Shown here one piece after another: positions 24,927-37,401 of a stretch of 64,000 nt of DNA (positions within the stretch are counted from its first letter, which is position 1; each line of letters begins with the position of its first letter). This DNA comes from Bisporella sp. PMI_857 (lineage: Eukaryota; Ascomycota; Leotiomycetes; Helotiales; Helotiaceae): positions 62,001-126,000 of the forward strand of contig JAJSPD010000064.1 of assembly GCA_021307315.1 (NCBI GenBank), written 5' to 3'. Made by a program: the position numbers and the translations under genes. The notes beneath the pieces are model-generated. The model was not told the DNA's origin. It saw only the letters and a program-made list of their open reading frames with translations, and did no database searches.

Positions 24927-27856
24927 TCAATACTCGAAATCATCATCTGCTGCAGGTCCTTTATTCTTGGTCACGCTCTCCTGTTTCCTGTACATCTCAA
25001 CGACCTGCCGAGAATTTGTTGCCATGTCCGGTTTTTTGTCATCTCGAACCTTGATGAACCGTGGGAAACGTAGACTGATTCCGCGCTCTTCTCCAGTTGG
25101 GTCGACTCCTTCTTTGCCACCTGCCTTGTAGCGAGGGCTGATGGTTAGATCTGCAGTCTTCACTTCCCAGACATATTTTGGCTCGAACCATACATCGGGC
25201 TGGTGCTGGTTGACGGTGGAGTGACTATAGAATGGCTTGGGCCGGTCAATGGTAATCTCACTCAGTTGAGAATGTAGTTCTTCGAGTACAGCTTCCGAAA
25301 ATCCCGTTCCAATGTTGCAAACTGTCTCGTAGGTTTCGGTATTGCTGTTGTAGCAAGCTAAGAGGAAGGCACCGTAGACGGAAGTACGCTTGCCTCTTCC
25401 GAAGTAGGCTCCAAGAACCACCAAGTCGAGGGAGTCCCCTATACCCGTGAGGTAATCTTTCTTGATCTTCGGGATTTCAGTGAGATTCTTAAAGTTACAT
25501 CCGGGGCACGACATACCTTGAGCCAATTTCGGCTTCGTTTACTGGGTTCGTAGCCACTCTCTGTGCCATCCAACATCTTAACCATTAAACCTTCGCATGA
25601 GGCTTTCACACTCTCATCGAGGAAATGCTGAATCTCGTCGATTTCTTGACCATTCATGCTGGTAGCAAATTGGAACTCTCCTTCAATCGGTGTAAAGGCA
25701 CTATGAAGAAGCTCTCGGCGCTCTCGTAGGGACTTTTCCACAACTGCCTCGCCATTCAAGAACAGTAGATCAAAAGCAAATACGCAGACTTTGACTTTGA
25801 CATCTTCGGCCTTGACATCCTTCTTCTTTCTGGTCATCAACTGTTGAAAAGGCAACACTTTCTTTTCAACCATGTCCCATGCAACACTCTCACAATCTAG
25901 AACAAAGCTCTTCGTATCATCCTTCACCCACGTGTTCAGCTTTCCTAGAATATCAGGGTACTTTTTAGAGAGATCCTCGGAATTACGAGAGAAAATTGCG
26001 GCAAGACCACCAGCCTCAGTTTTGGTAGCCGCGGTTGAAGCACCCCTATATTGCTGAGGCGAGTCCTTTGCAACATAATGGATTTGTGCTCTTTCACCAT
26101 CATACTTGTACTCACAAGTAAATTTCTGGTTCTCGAATCGATCAAGCACTTCCGTGATCGCTTTTGTAGGTTTCGCTAACATAGGCTTCAGTGGAATACC
26201 TGGTTGGAGTTTGCAATTTTCTTGAAGATTCTTAATCCCGTGTTCAATCATGGCGGGAATAATCACATCATAGCTAGGCAAGTTACTGTAGGGACGATTA
26301 GCATATAATTTATACGAGAACTTTAGGCTCACCTGTAGACTTGTTTGACGATGGCTTCTCCTTTCGCTAACTGTTCCGTACTTGGCACTTTACCGGGGCC
26401 ATTTAGTTCAGTTTCATGGCACACCATTGCCTGAGCGAGTGCAACCAGAACAGTCTTTTCAGCCAAGCCTAAGCGTAGTTTCCCCTCGAGGAAGCGGACG
26501 ATGAATTTTGCTTCGCTGACGCCTCCTTTGTCAACATTAATATCCACCTTGCCAGATTTTTGACCATCTGCTGCTGAGAGCAATTTCTTGATAAGATCGA
26601 CTTTTCGTCCCTGTGCCCCATTGCCAGAGGTGGTGGCAATCTTGATCAGTCCTTCATGCACTGCTTTGACCGTCAAAGGCTTCGGCTTGAACATCGTCGG
26701 TTGATTTGCCCTGCTCTTCACGGCGACTAGTCCTAGATCACCAATTTCTTTCTGATCCTGTTTGATGATAGCCAGACTACGGCCGGTGGATTCTCCGATA
26801 GCTTTCATGATCAAAGATTCCCCTATGCCCAATTCGATTCCCGCATAGTCTGCAGCAAGTTTGTTGACCATTAGAAGAACAGTTGGTAAAAGATCGTTAG
26901 GTGTTAATCGAAGGACCTGCCTGAGAAAGAGAGAACAGTATGAGGTAATAATTAATCTTTTGCTGGTCATTTCGATTAGAGAAAAAGTTGTGCAGAGAGC
27001 TGCATAAGGCACAGGCTCTCCGGGTTTCCAGTCCGGATATGCGTCTTTGATTTTGGAGTTTAACGTTGTCTGTATCTTCTCTCTTGCTTTAGCAGCAACT
27101 TCTGGCTTTTCGTCATCTTCATCCTCCTCTTCGCTGGCATCTTCTTCGACCTCTGATGCAGATTTGGATGCATCAGATTCTCTACGCTTTGAAACTGTCT
27201 TTGCTGAGGAGCTGGAATTTTCCACATCCACCATCTCGTCCTCATCCTTTTCTACCTTCTTTGATCGTTTAGACGGAGGTGGCACAGTTTCCAGTTTCTT
27301 GGAGCTGGAAGGTACTTTTGGTTTCGACTTGTTCGTGACTTTGGCATCTTCAGCATTTCCATTGCGCCGAGCCCGCTTGACAATTGGTTCATCGTCCTCG
27401 TCATCTTCCTCTGGCTCTACGACCTCCTGCTTTATTTTTGAATTCTCGGACTTGATAGCAGGTTTTGGCTCAGGAGATCTCGATCGCTTCCTCGTCCCTT
27501 GTACTATTTAGCCACCAAGTATGATTGTTACGAGGGCATGCTTACTGGCATTGACATTTGCCTTGACCTCAGTATCCTCAGGCTTTAGAACAACTTCAGT
27601 CTCAGAACCATCCTCCATCTCGCCGTCATAATTTTCTTTGGTCGAGCTGGAACCAGGCGGATCAGCCTTAATTGTTGCTTTAGTAGAGAAGGAGAGTTTG
27701 GATTGCTTCGCAGGTGCCTTTGCGCCATTGGGCTGTCCAAAAAATTTGCTATTACAAGTCAGTCAAACCGTTGCTGCTACAAGTTCAGATAAAAACACAC
27801 CCTAAGGTGGTTTGAGGGTCTCTAACATACCCCAACGTAGCTTGCTTGGGAGGCAT
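24927..27856 (-). CDS. CDC9: DNA ligase I (ATP-dependent)
   Basis: Seals nicks between Okazaki fragments and completes excision repair in the nucleus. Five exons (27831-27856, 27546-27748, 26333-27503, 25517-26285, 24927-25466) total 2709 nt, 902 aa. The N-terminus is MPPKQATLGKFFG, a canonical PIP box (QxxLxxFF) for PCNA binding, whose codons are split by intron 1. A disordered acidic and basic region with nuclear-localisation-like clusters (KRARR, PSKRSKK) follows. The DNA-binding domain includes LTPNDLLPTVLLMVNKLAADY. The catalytic core has CEYKYDGERAQIH with the adenylated Lys near residue 527, then the nucleotidyltransferase motifs SFVLDCESVAWD and CEGLMVK. The OB-fold part begins at KKDYLTGIGDSLDLVVLGAY. 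No motif is missing. The gene shares a 341-bp promoter with the AsnRS gene. Confidence 0.97.
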
Positions 27857-28197
27857 TGCGACAAATTGTCTGAGTGAGGTCCGTGATAATCTCACAGCAG
27901 TGCTGAGCAGTCTTTGAGAAGCCACAATTATAGAAAAAGGGTCGTAGATTCTGGAGAGAATCTATAATTTTCGTGGATAACTGCCTAGAACTAGATTCTA
28001 ACTTCACGTCCCTGTCGCGAAATCAGGCGCGTCCCCTCGTGTTGGACGTGTTACGGGCCGACAATTTACCGGAAAAGTGGACCGATAAGAGTCACCGCTT
28101 TGGACTCATTTATTCCCCCACCAAGTTCAGAAGTTTAGAGGAGATCAAGATTAAACACCACGATATCACCAAGAAGAGCTCAGGAAACACCGAGACG
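27857..28197. promoter_or_regulatory. Bidirectional promoter, DNA ligase I / AsnRS
   Basis: Only 341 bp lie between the two divergent ATG codons (27856 minus, 28198 plus), so both promoters and 5' UTRs must share it. The AsnRS frame stays open upstream to 27973, allowing an N-terminally extended form. No individual factor site is claimed. Confidence 0.6.
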
Positions 28198-30259
28198 ATG
28201 GCAGCTGTAGTCAAAGAACTTGCAGAACGTGTCAAAGGCGAATCAGTCATTTATATCGATACTGGTAAGTTAAATTGGTTTCATGAATTATGACACATTT
28301 ACCAAATGCTTCTCCTCCAATTGCTATCTAGGCTAATTGCTAATTTTTGGGGGATAGATGTTGGTGTTGATGATGAGTGCGTATAAGATACATTCTCCAG
28401 CTATCACTAACCCTTATCTTGAGTTGGCTGCCTATGTGATATGGGCTAATTCACACATCTCCAGAACTGCGACAGGTGCCGAGTCGAAACCCTACAAATC
28501 TCTAGCATATGCATATATCCAGCACAACGGAAGCGATGGAAAGATATATCAGATCCGTGCCTCAACGACCGGCACAGTCAGTACAGATGGCGATCCTGCG
28601 GAGCGGCTAGCGTGGAAAGAGCCCGCTAAGAGTGCCGTGAAGAAAGCTCAAGGAGCTCTTGATGCCCACAAGAAGAAAGTTTTGAAACAACAGCAGCAAG
28701 CAGAAAAGGAAGGGGAGAAGGAGAAAGCTCGTCTGCAGACGCTGGAGGATGCCAAAAAGATTGTTCTTAAAGAGGACACTTCCCTTCCAACTGCTACCAA
28801 GATCAAGATTTGGCAGAAGGACATTGAGCTTGGGGATGGCGATAAGAAAGGAACTCGGGTCAAGGTTGCTGGTCGCATACACAGATTACGTATGCTACAT
28901 TCACCCATTTTCAGAAGGGCTTGTCAGAAGACACATTACTGATACTTTTTAGGGGAACAAAAGCAGGCTACCTTCCTGACACTTATCGATGGATATGGTC
29001 ACCTTCAATGCGTCCTGGCGGCTGGAAACCTTACCAAGTCTTACGAGGCTCTTACTTTCGCCCAAGGAACCTCATTATTGCTATATGGAGAATTGAAGAA
29101 AGTTCCTGCAGGCCAAACTGCACCAGATGGCAGAGAATTACATGTTGACTACTATGAAGTTATTGGCAAGAGTCCTTCTGATGTAGATGCAATCACGAAC
29201 AAAGTTTCTGCTCAGCAAGATCAATGGGAGTCGGCAATGCTTGACAACCGCCATCTTGTTTTACGAGGTGATACAGCCGCCTCTGTCATGAAAGTCAGAT
29301 CCGCGGTTGAATGGGCATTTTCCAAAGCCTATAAGGATATGCGATTTACCAAAATCAGCCCTCCAGCATTCGTTCAAACACAAGTCGAAGGTGGATCAAC
29401 CTTGTTTGAGTTGGACTACTATGGTGAAAAGACCTATCTTACTCAGTCATCTCAATTGTACCTAGAGACCGGCATTCCTAGTCTTGGTAATGTTTATTGC
29501 ATTGAGAAGTCCTTCAGAGCCGAGAAGTCTTTGACTCGCCGCCATTTGTCCGAGTATACACATGTTGAAGCTGAGCTAGACTTCATCGATTTTGAGGATC
29601 TATTGACCCACTTAGAAGAGATCATCAGTACTGTCATTACGACGCTCCTAGCAGACCCAGAAATTGCTGGCTACATCAAGGAGCTCAACCCTGACTTCAA
29701 GGCACCATCTAGGCCATTCAAGAGAATGCGATATTCCGAGGCTATTGACTGGTTGAATGCTCAAGATCCACCAATCCTCAACGAAGATGGGAACCCACAT
29801 GTGTTTGGAGATGACATCGCTGAGGCAGCTGAGCGACGGATGACAGATATAATTAACTTGCCAATTTTGTTAACACACTTCCCAGTCGAGATAAAAGCCT
29901 TCTATATGAAGAAGGAAGAGGCTGATCTTAGAGTTACGGAGAGTGTTGACGTCTTGATGCCTGGCGTAGGAGAAATTGTTGGTGGATCTATGAGAATGGA
30001 AGGTTATGATGAATTGATGAAGGCATACGAGCGGGAAGGCATTTCACCGAAGGAGTACTATTGGTATACTGAGCAACGCAAGTAAGTTACAATCCCGCCC
30101 AGCTAAGTACGTCGCTGCTAATCAACTATCAGATATGGAACTTCACCACACGGAGGCTATGGTCTTGGTCTCGAGCGTTTCATTGCTTGGATCTGTAAAC
30201 AACACTCTGTTCGCACGTGCTGTCTGTACCCTCGATTCATGGGACGTTGCAAGCCATGA
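28198..30259 (+). CDS. DED81: Asparaginyl-tRNA synthetase, cytosolic
   Basis: Class IIb synthetase that charges tRNA-Asn with asparagine. Five exons (28198-28264, 28358-28376, 28465-28889, 28953-30081, 30133-30259) total 1767 nt, 588 aa. Exon 2 is a 19-nt microexon. The N-terminal eukaryote-type extension is lysine-rich ([20 protein letters not shown]). The OB-fold anticodon-binding domain begins near [18 protein letters not shown]. The catalytic domain shows motif 1 around [17 protein letters not shown], motif 2 in [21 protein letters not shown], then [10 protein letters not shown] and motif 3 [13 protein letters not shown]. The protein ends [11 protein letters not shown], typical of cytosolic AsnRS. 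The start at 28198 fits the family best, though an in-frame upstream start at 27973 is open. Confidence 0.95.
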
Positions 30260-32303
30260 TTTTGTAGGCAGATATCTTAAAACATAAATCATCTCATTTC
30301 TAGCGCGTATAGACTTTGAAGAGCGTTATGATATCATGGCTCTACAGGATGACTTGGTATAATGAATCTCAAAAATCCATCCTAACTTACTTCGTCTGTG
30401 ATGCAACCTAGTTTCCCCAGTTAGGGATGTTTCTATATTTGCTACTTTCGTCTGACATGTGAGGCGGTTCCACTCCAGTTCTGGAACAATTCTAAGCGCT
30501 CGCTTACTTTGGAAAACTATTGACGTGAAGATGCATGTGTGCGTCTCCCATACGTTCCCTTGACCACGAACTCGGAATCAAGGCTTACGTGCCTCTGCAT
30601 GTGGAACAGGGGCTCTCCCCACGATAAAGCAAGCATTCAGAGTGGGATGGTTTCATCGTCTCCTGACGTTTCATCATTCGGTAGATGTCACGTGCGCATT
30701 CACCAGAATAGGGGTTACTCCCTTTTTTTTTATGAAAGGCTAGAACTGGCTAAATTCCTCAGGCGGAAGGAAATGGGCCTTGCAACCAGAGTTTTGTTAC
30801 AAAACCTGAGGGACCGAATCTCTCTATCCGTCTCATGAAATGATTGTTCCAGTGGCTATAATATTATGGCAACTGTTCTTCTCTTTTGGTTGATATTGCT
30901 GGTGCCAGGTAATTTTGATGCTTAATATCGAGAAGGTGAATCGAAACAGTGCCAAATGTAGAGTACGAATACCTGACACAACTGGAGAGAATTCCGAAAC
31001 CATTACACGAGTTGCTCGGCAAGAGATGAACTTTGAGGTTTGTGGTATATTTGGAACATCGTCATATACACTGTCTCGAGGAAGCAAGAGTCTACGCCTA
31101 TGAGCGAAGGGGAAAATGCCAAACTTTCGCGATGTTGCGGTGGGATTTTATAAACTGAGACAAGTCCCGTAAATGATTGATTGTTTATCATGGATTAGTC
31201 TCTCTGACTTGATATTGTCTCAATCGTCTCCAGGCGATCAGACGGCAAGGGGAGGGAGAGGCCAGGCTCTTAACCTTTACACCACAGCCAATTCTTGTCT
31301 AGTATCGGCCCGCAACTTGGCTCTCTCTCCCTCCTCCTTTTTCATCCATCTCTCCATGCATATTACATCCAAAGATAAAGATACCATTCACAGATGAATG
31401 TATCTCATAGAGCTGAAGATGATGATGATGGTGCTATGGTCAGATGTTGATGATAGTGTTGGGTCCATTCCTCGTCTCATATTCGGCTAAGCGCAACAAA
31501 CTATTTTGGAATAACGTGTGTGCACCCACCCACTGGCTCCCCAACCTCTTCCCCCCCCTGATGCGCTAAGGAAATTAATGGCCCAAAAAGGTCACCTCCT
31601 CTTCTCGTCAAATGATATTGAATCTCTCTCCACCAAAATCTCACGTCCCTTTTCCTCCTCAATTCTTCTCCTTCCCTCATCCTTTTGCTATAGCTTCATC
31701 GTCTCCTCCTCTTCTTACTTCCCCCCCATAGAGGAGACTCACGCTCTTTATCCTGCCCCCTTCTTTGGCAGTTTCTTCTCCTTCTCTTTATTCCCAATAT
31801 CCTATTTATTTACGGGTTATCGCTCGCTCCAAACTGCCCAACCAGCTCCGATTCTTTGTTCACTGCATTTGTTCCTAAATAGCCTTGCAAGTCGCTAGAC
31901 AAGCCATTGTCCAGAATATAGCAGATCTTTCAATCCTTCGAATATACCTTTGCATCCTTCGAATTATTCGAATCTATCTCCTGCAGACATTGCCAGCACC
32001 GGTTTCGACTTCGACCCTTGTTACATATTATCATTAATTTTATACAAAGAATTTGTTTATATCAAACATTCTTCAGACCAGCCCGTCATCACACTTCGAC
32101 ATCTAATCGACCACGAACACCAATCCCCTTCTTGCCCAGAGATCATACCCGTCTCGCTCGCTGTTTTCTTCGAAATCAATTGAGCTACCTGTATTTTTAC
32201 GCATCTTCCTCTTCGTGCCTCCTTTGGCACTTAATCTTTCAAAACGGCTGTTCTATCATCACTTGTGCGGGACAGCTTTGTCCTGCCACCTCATCTACTC
32301 GGG
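30260..32303. other. Intergenic and long 5' leader of the NRD1-like gene
   Basis: No gene recognised. From about 31500 to 31870 the plus strand is strongly pyrimidine-rich (CT, CCT and TCC runs), a common feature of promoters and leaders of highly expressed fungal genes. TCCTTCGAATA-like words repeat near 31930-31975. Confidence 0.45.
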
Positions 32304-34790
32304 ATGCAGGAAAACCAGACAACCACGGCACAAAATGTGCAAGGACCAGCAAACCCTCCCAGATTTCCGGGACACGCCTCGAAACCATCCAACAGCGATA
32401 CTGGATTCTCTCATGGAGCTTATAATTCAAATCAGTTCTCTATGGCTGGCTACGGAGACAGGCACCCGCGTAGCAGAGCGAACATTCCTTCGATCAACAC
32501 CCAAGCAGTGGGTCAACAACAACAACATAATGACATGGCAACTCCAGGCACAGGCTTTGATATGCAGTTCACTCCCTTGCTTCCTTCGCAACTTCTGCTC
32601 GGCAGTCCTTTCCAACCAGGCACACCAGCGGCCTTTGGTAGTCCACAGTTCCAGAACTATGGTTTCCAGCAACAGAATAACCAGCAGCAGCAACAGCAAA
32701 ACATGAGCCCAGTCCAACAGATGTCTCCGCAGCTCTATCAATCCCTCGTCTCTCCATCTGCTTATGGCGCTCCCCAGTTCTACAACCCACAATCACCTAC
32801 AGGGCAATTCGCCACAATGTCTAATCAAATGCAGCAGATGAACATCCAGCCTTCTTCTCCTGTTCATATGTCGCCAGGATTGGTTTCGGGTACAAGCAGG
32901 ACAGTGTATTTGGGAAATATTCCGCCTGAGACGTCTGCGGAGGAAATACTGGGACATGTACGAAGCGGGCAGATTGAATCTGTACGACTATTGCCTGATA
33001 AGAATTGTGCATTCATTTCATTCTTGGATGGGAGTTCGGCTACACACTTCCATTCCGATGCTATCTTGAAGAAGCTTTCTATTCGAGGACAAGACATTAA
33101 GGTGGGGTGGGGAAAACCATCGCAGGTGCCAACATCAGTTGCTCTAGCTGTTCAGCAGTCTGGCGCATCTAGAAACGTCTACCTTGGAAATCTTGGGGAA
33201 GAGGTCACTGAGGACGAACTTCGTGACGAACTCAGCAAGTTCGGCCCAATTGACACTGTCAAGATTGTCCGTGAGAAAGCTATTGGCTTTGTTCATTTCC
33301 TTTCCATTGGCAATGCTATCAAGGCCGTGGCACAGCTTCCTCAAGAGCCTAAATGGCAGTCGCCTAGACGTGTGTACTATGGCAAGGACCGCTGTGCATA
33401 CGTCTCAAAGACTCAACAACAGAATGCGGCACAATATCTTGGTATCGCGCCAGGTTATGCGCATGTGCTGAACGGAGCTGATCGCGATTTGATCTCGAAT
33501 GCTCTCGCCCAGCAATCGGTGGCAGCTGCCGCCGTTGCCACCACAGCTGGCGGGATCAACAACCTAGGGAATAGGACGGTTTACTTGGGAAATATTCACC
33601 CCGAAACCACGATTGAGGAAATTTGTAATGTTGTCAGAGGCGGACTTTTACATCACATTCGATATATACCCGACAAGCATATCTGCTTTGTCACCTTTAT
33701 TGATCCTACATCGGCCGCATCTTTCTATGCTTTAAGCAATTTACAAGGTTTAATGATTCATAACAGAAGGTTGAAGATTGGATGGGGCAAACATTCTGGT
33801 GCGCTTCCAGCTGCAATCGCCCTAGCTGTTAGTGGCGGAGCTTCAAGAAATGTGTATGTTGGGAACTTGGACGAGTCATGGAGCGAGGAGAGGCTGAAAC
33901 AGGACTTCTCTGAATACGGTGAAATCGAGTTGGTCAACACTCTTCGAGAGAAGAGTTGTGCGTTTGTCAACTTCACGAACATCGCCAATGCCATCAAGGC
34001 TATTGAAGCAATTCGTGGTAAGGATGATTACCGCCGTTTTAAGGTCAACTTCGGCAAGGATCGTTGTGGCAATCCTCCTCGACAAGTTACCCAGTCCCAG
34101 CAATCACCTCGCAATGATGGTGTCAACTCTCCGCCACCAAACAGTGGTGGACTTCAGCCAAGTCAGAATGGTTCGTCACCGACAGGGTCTGCTGCACCTG
34201 GTTCCGTCAACGGCAATGCGCAACCCTTCCAACCTGCTCCCACCCCGTCTACCATTATCAACGCTGGAAGCAACAACCCCTTGACAATGTACCTGAATCA
34301 CGTTTCGCAACAACAAAGCCAAAGCCAGGCCCAACAATCCATTGATCCCTACTCATTAGCCCAATTGCAGCAGCAAAATCAGCAGCATGTGTCCATGCAA
34401 GCTGCTGCTGTCAGCAGTTACGGAAGCTCTAACATTGACGCTCTCGACATTCCACAACAAGGACAATTAGGTCATCAGCAGAGTGCGAGCATCAATAATA
34501 TCAATGGTTTCCAAAATGGCAATGGAGGGCCATCTTTGTTAGCTCCACCACGCAGCCACAATCGCGCTGTTAGCTTGCCTGCCTTCAATGGTGTATTTCC
34601 CCCACAGGAAAATGGCAATGGCAGCGATCAACGAGGACGTGGGCACCAATACCAGTCCAGCTTCTCCGGCGGCCTTGGTAATGGCGCGATTGGCAATGGG
34701 TTCGGTAACAACTCATATGGTCTAGCTATTCAAGACGGCGGGATGAACGGTTTGAATGGCTGGGCAGAGGAGGAGGTGGTTGGCAACTGA
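32304..34790 (+). CDS. NRD1: Nrd1-like RNA-binding protein with four RRMs
   Basis: Single exon, 828 aa from the ATG at 32304. The family named after fission yeast Nrd1 (negative regulator of differentiation; Msa2) binds mRNA and restrains the onset of sexual development. Four RRM domains are visible by their RNP2 and RNP1 motifs: [10 protein letters not shown] with CAFISFLD (about 200-270), [10 protein letters not shown] with IGFVHFLS (about 290-360), [10 protein letters not shown] with ICFVTFID (about 424-497) and [10 protein letters not shown] with CAFVNFTN (about 515-590). The repeated IKVGWGK/LKIGWGK and [16 protein letters not shown] ends are characteristic. The N- and C-terminal arms are Gln/Asn/Ser/Pro-rich and probably disordered, suited to granule formation (inference). 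No disruption seen. Confidence 0.93.
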   Translation: MQENQTTTAQNVQGPANPPRFPGHASKPSNSDTGFSHGAYNSNQFSMAGYGDRHPRSRANIPSINTQAVGQQQQHNDMATPGTGFDMQFTPLLPSQLLLGSPFQPGTPAAFGSPQFQNYGFQQQNNQQQQQQNMSPVQQMSPQLYQSLVSPSAYGAPQFYNPQSPTGQFATMSNQMQQMNIQPSSPVHMSPGLVSGTSRTVYLGNIPPETSAEEILGHVRSGQIESVRLLPDKNCAFISFLDGSSATHFHSDAILKKLSIRGQDIKVGWGKPSQVPTSVALAVQQSGASRNVYLGNLGEEVTEDELRDELSKFGPIDTVKIVREKAIGFVHFLSIGNAIKAVAQLPQEPKWQSPRRVYYGKDRCAYVSKTQQQNAAQYLGIAPGYAHVLNGADRDLISNALAQQSVAAAAVATTAGGINNLGNRTVYLGNIHPETTIEEICNVVRGGLLHHIRYIPDKHICFVTFIDPTSAASFYALSNLQGLMIHNRRLKIGWGKHSGALPAAIALAVSGGASRNVYVGNLDESWSEERLKQDFSEYGEIELVNTLREKSCAFVNFTNIANAIKAIEAIRGKDDYRRFKVNFGKDRCGNPPRQVTQSQQSPRNDGVNSPPPNSGGLQPSQNGSSPTGSAAPGSVNGNAQPFQPAPTPSTIINAGSNNPLTMYLNHVSQQQSQSQAQQSIDPYSLAQLQQQNQQHVSMQAAAVSSYGSSNIDALDIPQQGQLGHQQSASINNINGFQNGNGGPSLLAPPRSHNRAVSLPAFNGVFPPQENGNGSDQRGRGHQYQSSFSGGLGNGAIGNGFGNNSYGLAIQDGGMNGLNGWAEEEVVGN

Positions 34791-35954
34791 GCATGAGAAT
34801 GAGAAAGGAGTCATATTTCACATTTAAGCCTGCATGAATATTGTGTTGTAATACTCATTTCAAATTCTTGTAAGGAATTTTTCGAATTTTCTTTTGAGCT
34901 GCTTCGGAAAGAACAAGAGGGAGATAAGAGGAGAGTTTTGGATAAGGAGAAGAGAGAGCATCTGATCGATAGTTTTTGCGTGTTACTGGGGGAGTTTCTG
35001 AGTTGCGCATACAGTGCGCACACAATCGCATGGACTTTCTGAGCTTGTTGATATGCTGAATGTACTGTCAAACGTGAATAATCGAAGTTTTTGCATTCCC
35101 CTAAATTAACCGACACGATGCATCATCCTACCAATTGCGTGTATTAGCAAACATTCCAAATCCATCAATTATGCGATTGTTCCTCCCCCATACCTCAAAT
35201 GCATCCCTCGTAGTAAAACAAGTTTTTCCGAAAAATTGAGGCTCATATCTTTTCATTTCAGCCTCGTCACCGCGTGAGGTTTTTTTTTTTTTTTTTTTTT
35301 TTTTTCTGGGTCCCCAACCCTAAAAGTTTTTTTTTTTTGTTGCATGTCGGCCATGAGGCTATGATGAAATCGCAACGTTGGTGCTGTACGATGACGCTGA
35401 CGTTGCGGTTCCGTGTGGTGTGTCGCGATGCGGGTTACGGCCTGGGTCGGCGGTTGAGCTGCGGTTCAGGTGGCCCTTTTTTTTTTTTTTTTAAAGATGA
35501 GTCGGAGCTAAGTTGGTGGTCACGTGGAGGGTGCAGGGGGATACGTGGTGATTGTGTATGGGATAGATGGAAAGCTCGGCGTGTGGATATCGGTGTTTTA
35601 AAAGGGGGGGGTGTGGGAGTTTTTTTGGCGGATGATTGTTTGTCGTTTTGGTGGTGGGGATGTATGAAGGAAGAGGGGGGGTCGGGCGATGGGTCGGTTT
35701 TAACTGTGGTTATGTGTATGTACGCATATAGGGAAGCGTGCGGCTTGCGAATTATATGGAATGAAAATGGGATCTTCGGGTTTAGGATTCCCATATACTT
35801 AGCTACCGGAATATGGATAGTAGTCGGCATTGGTGAAATTCGATCGGTCTTGATCCTGGGAATGATATTCAAACGCACCCCGCGGCTTCAGACAAATTAG
35901 GTATACTGCCTCGGGTCTAACATGGTGATTTTTTTTATATTTAGGAGAACATGG
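34791..35954. other. 3' region with long homopolymers
   Basis: Contains a run of about 27 T near 35280, an 11-T run near 35328, a 17-T run near 35477 and several G6-G8 runs at 35600-35690. An open frame of 208 codons (plus, 35274-35900) and a 147-codon antisense frame lie on these runs and look like composition artefacts. Confidence 0.45.
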
Positions 35955-36800
35955 TTAGCTGCTATCTGTGCCAGATCTTCTTTGCCAAGTGACTCCATAA
36001 CTCGAGCAGATAGGGCCGAAGCTTCCAGCTTGGGCCAAGATAAACTCTTTTGTGATCCCAGCTCTTCCCTGCCTATTTTCCTCTATCCCATTTGAAAGAC
36101 CCTCAGCTGAATCCAGGCCTTCCGTCTCTGCAATCTTTGCCGCTTGGATGGCAAGGCAAAACGTCTCCGCTGCGGATGCGTAGTCATGTGCGGGGACTTC
36201 TGAGGATGTGTTTGAGTTTGTTTCAATCCTGCCAGAGGTTTGCTCAGAGGTGGATTTAAAAATGGTGGATGTGAGGGGGGCAGACGCGACGTTGATGACC
36301 AGGCCGGTGATGGCGCCGACGATGCTTGACTGGAGGATCTCTTTGGCGTGAAGATAGTTGTTTGCCGTGAAGTAGTTCCGGACTGGGTTGACCAAGGCGT
36401 TGTTGAAAACTACCCGTCTTGCGACACCGATCAAGTCAAGGACGCCAGCAACGTCAGCATCTTTTGCAATGCAGCACCCGTAGCAATATCTGTAATATAG
36501 AAAAGATCCATCGGAGAAGTCCAATTGCGCGAGTGCGCTAAAATTCCTTTCGTCTATATGGAATCGTGAATGCTTAGGGCTCCTGGTCTTGGAAGCAGAG
36601 TCTAATTGATTCCCTGCAGACTTGAGCAGACCCGATATAGCCGGGAAGGCTTCAAGGAATGGAGTATCATACAGTGCGGATACTCTTTCCTTGTAGGCGG
36701 GAGTATCTTTTATGGAGGTGAAATATTGCTCATTGGGCAGAAACGTGCCAAGCGCCAACAACACCGGGAAAGAAGCTAATGCTACAATGAAGATCATCAT
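35955..36800 (-). CDS. Hypothetical protein with hydrophobic N-terminus
   Basis: Uninterrupted 281-codon frame from the ATG at 36800. The first 20 residues (MMIFIVALASFPVLLALGTF) form a signal peptide or membrane anchor. The middle has YYRYCYGCCIAKDADVAGV and then GVARRVVFNNALVNPVRNYF. A second hydrophobic stretch is SIVGAITGLVINVAS. The tail is Ser/Thr/Glu-rich. I do not recognise the family. Its length, sensible composition and N-terminal signal support a real gene. No neighbour suggests a role. Confidence 0.55.
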   Translation of the reverse strand: MMIFIVALASFPVLLALGTFLPNEQYFTSIKDTPAYKERVSALYDTPFLEAFPAISGLLKSAGNQLDSASKTRSPKHSRFHIDERNFSALAQLDFSDGSFLYYRYCYGCCIAKDADVAGVLDLIGVARRVVFNNALVNPVRNYFTANNYLHAKEILQSSIVGAITGLVINVASAPLTSTIFKSTSEQTSGRIETNSNTSSEVPAHDYASAAETFCLAIQAAKIAETEGLDSAEGLSNGIEENRQGRAGITKEFILAQAGSFGPICSSYGVTWQRRSGTDSS

Positions 36801-37401
36801 ACCGAGTGATATATGATAGATATGGGGGATACGTGATGGTCAAGGAAAGGAAGCTGGATGAGAAGATAATCGACCTAAAGCAATGTTTCTGTTAGGCTGC
36901 CTGTTTCAATTATGTGGTGGCGGAGCTGAAACGTTGATATATGGCAGGCAGATTCATATAAACCCGTGACCTTGCGACATGTAGAGAAAAGTTGACCGGG
37001 CCGCAAGGCTCGCGCTCTGCGAAGGATAGCTTCATAGCTTATTTGAGTTTTTGGTTCTTATATGTGACGTTCATGTTGCTACGGACGCTAAGCCGAATTC
37101 TGCTATAACCTTCGATTCTTATTGCAATCCTTGATATTAATACGCCCATCTTCCTTCATATATATATATAAAGTATATATTCAGACTTCACACAATCTGC
37201 GCTCGATAATCTGTGCTTCGACCAGATCTAGCAATCATCTTCAATAATATGTAGATTAGCAATCTAAGCCTGTGCCGCAGCCACTTATTGAAGACATGGG
37301 GCATAGGTTACATCCATAAAACACTTCATCTCTCCGCGTCTGGAGGTTCACACACCTTCTTTCTGAAATGCTTCCCATCCATCCGACTGCCCTACGCCAT
37401 C
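36801..37401. other. Divergent intergenic region
   Basis: Between two divergent genes. Contains a TA-repeat stretch near 37160-37180, probably promoter sequence. Nothing else seen. Confidence 0.4.

Noticed and set aside
35274..35900. 208-codon plus-strand frame
   Set aside because: It begins in a poly-T run and crosses G-runs; the translation is low-complexity Phe, Trp and Gly with an equally long antisense frame.
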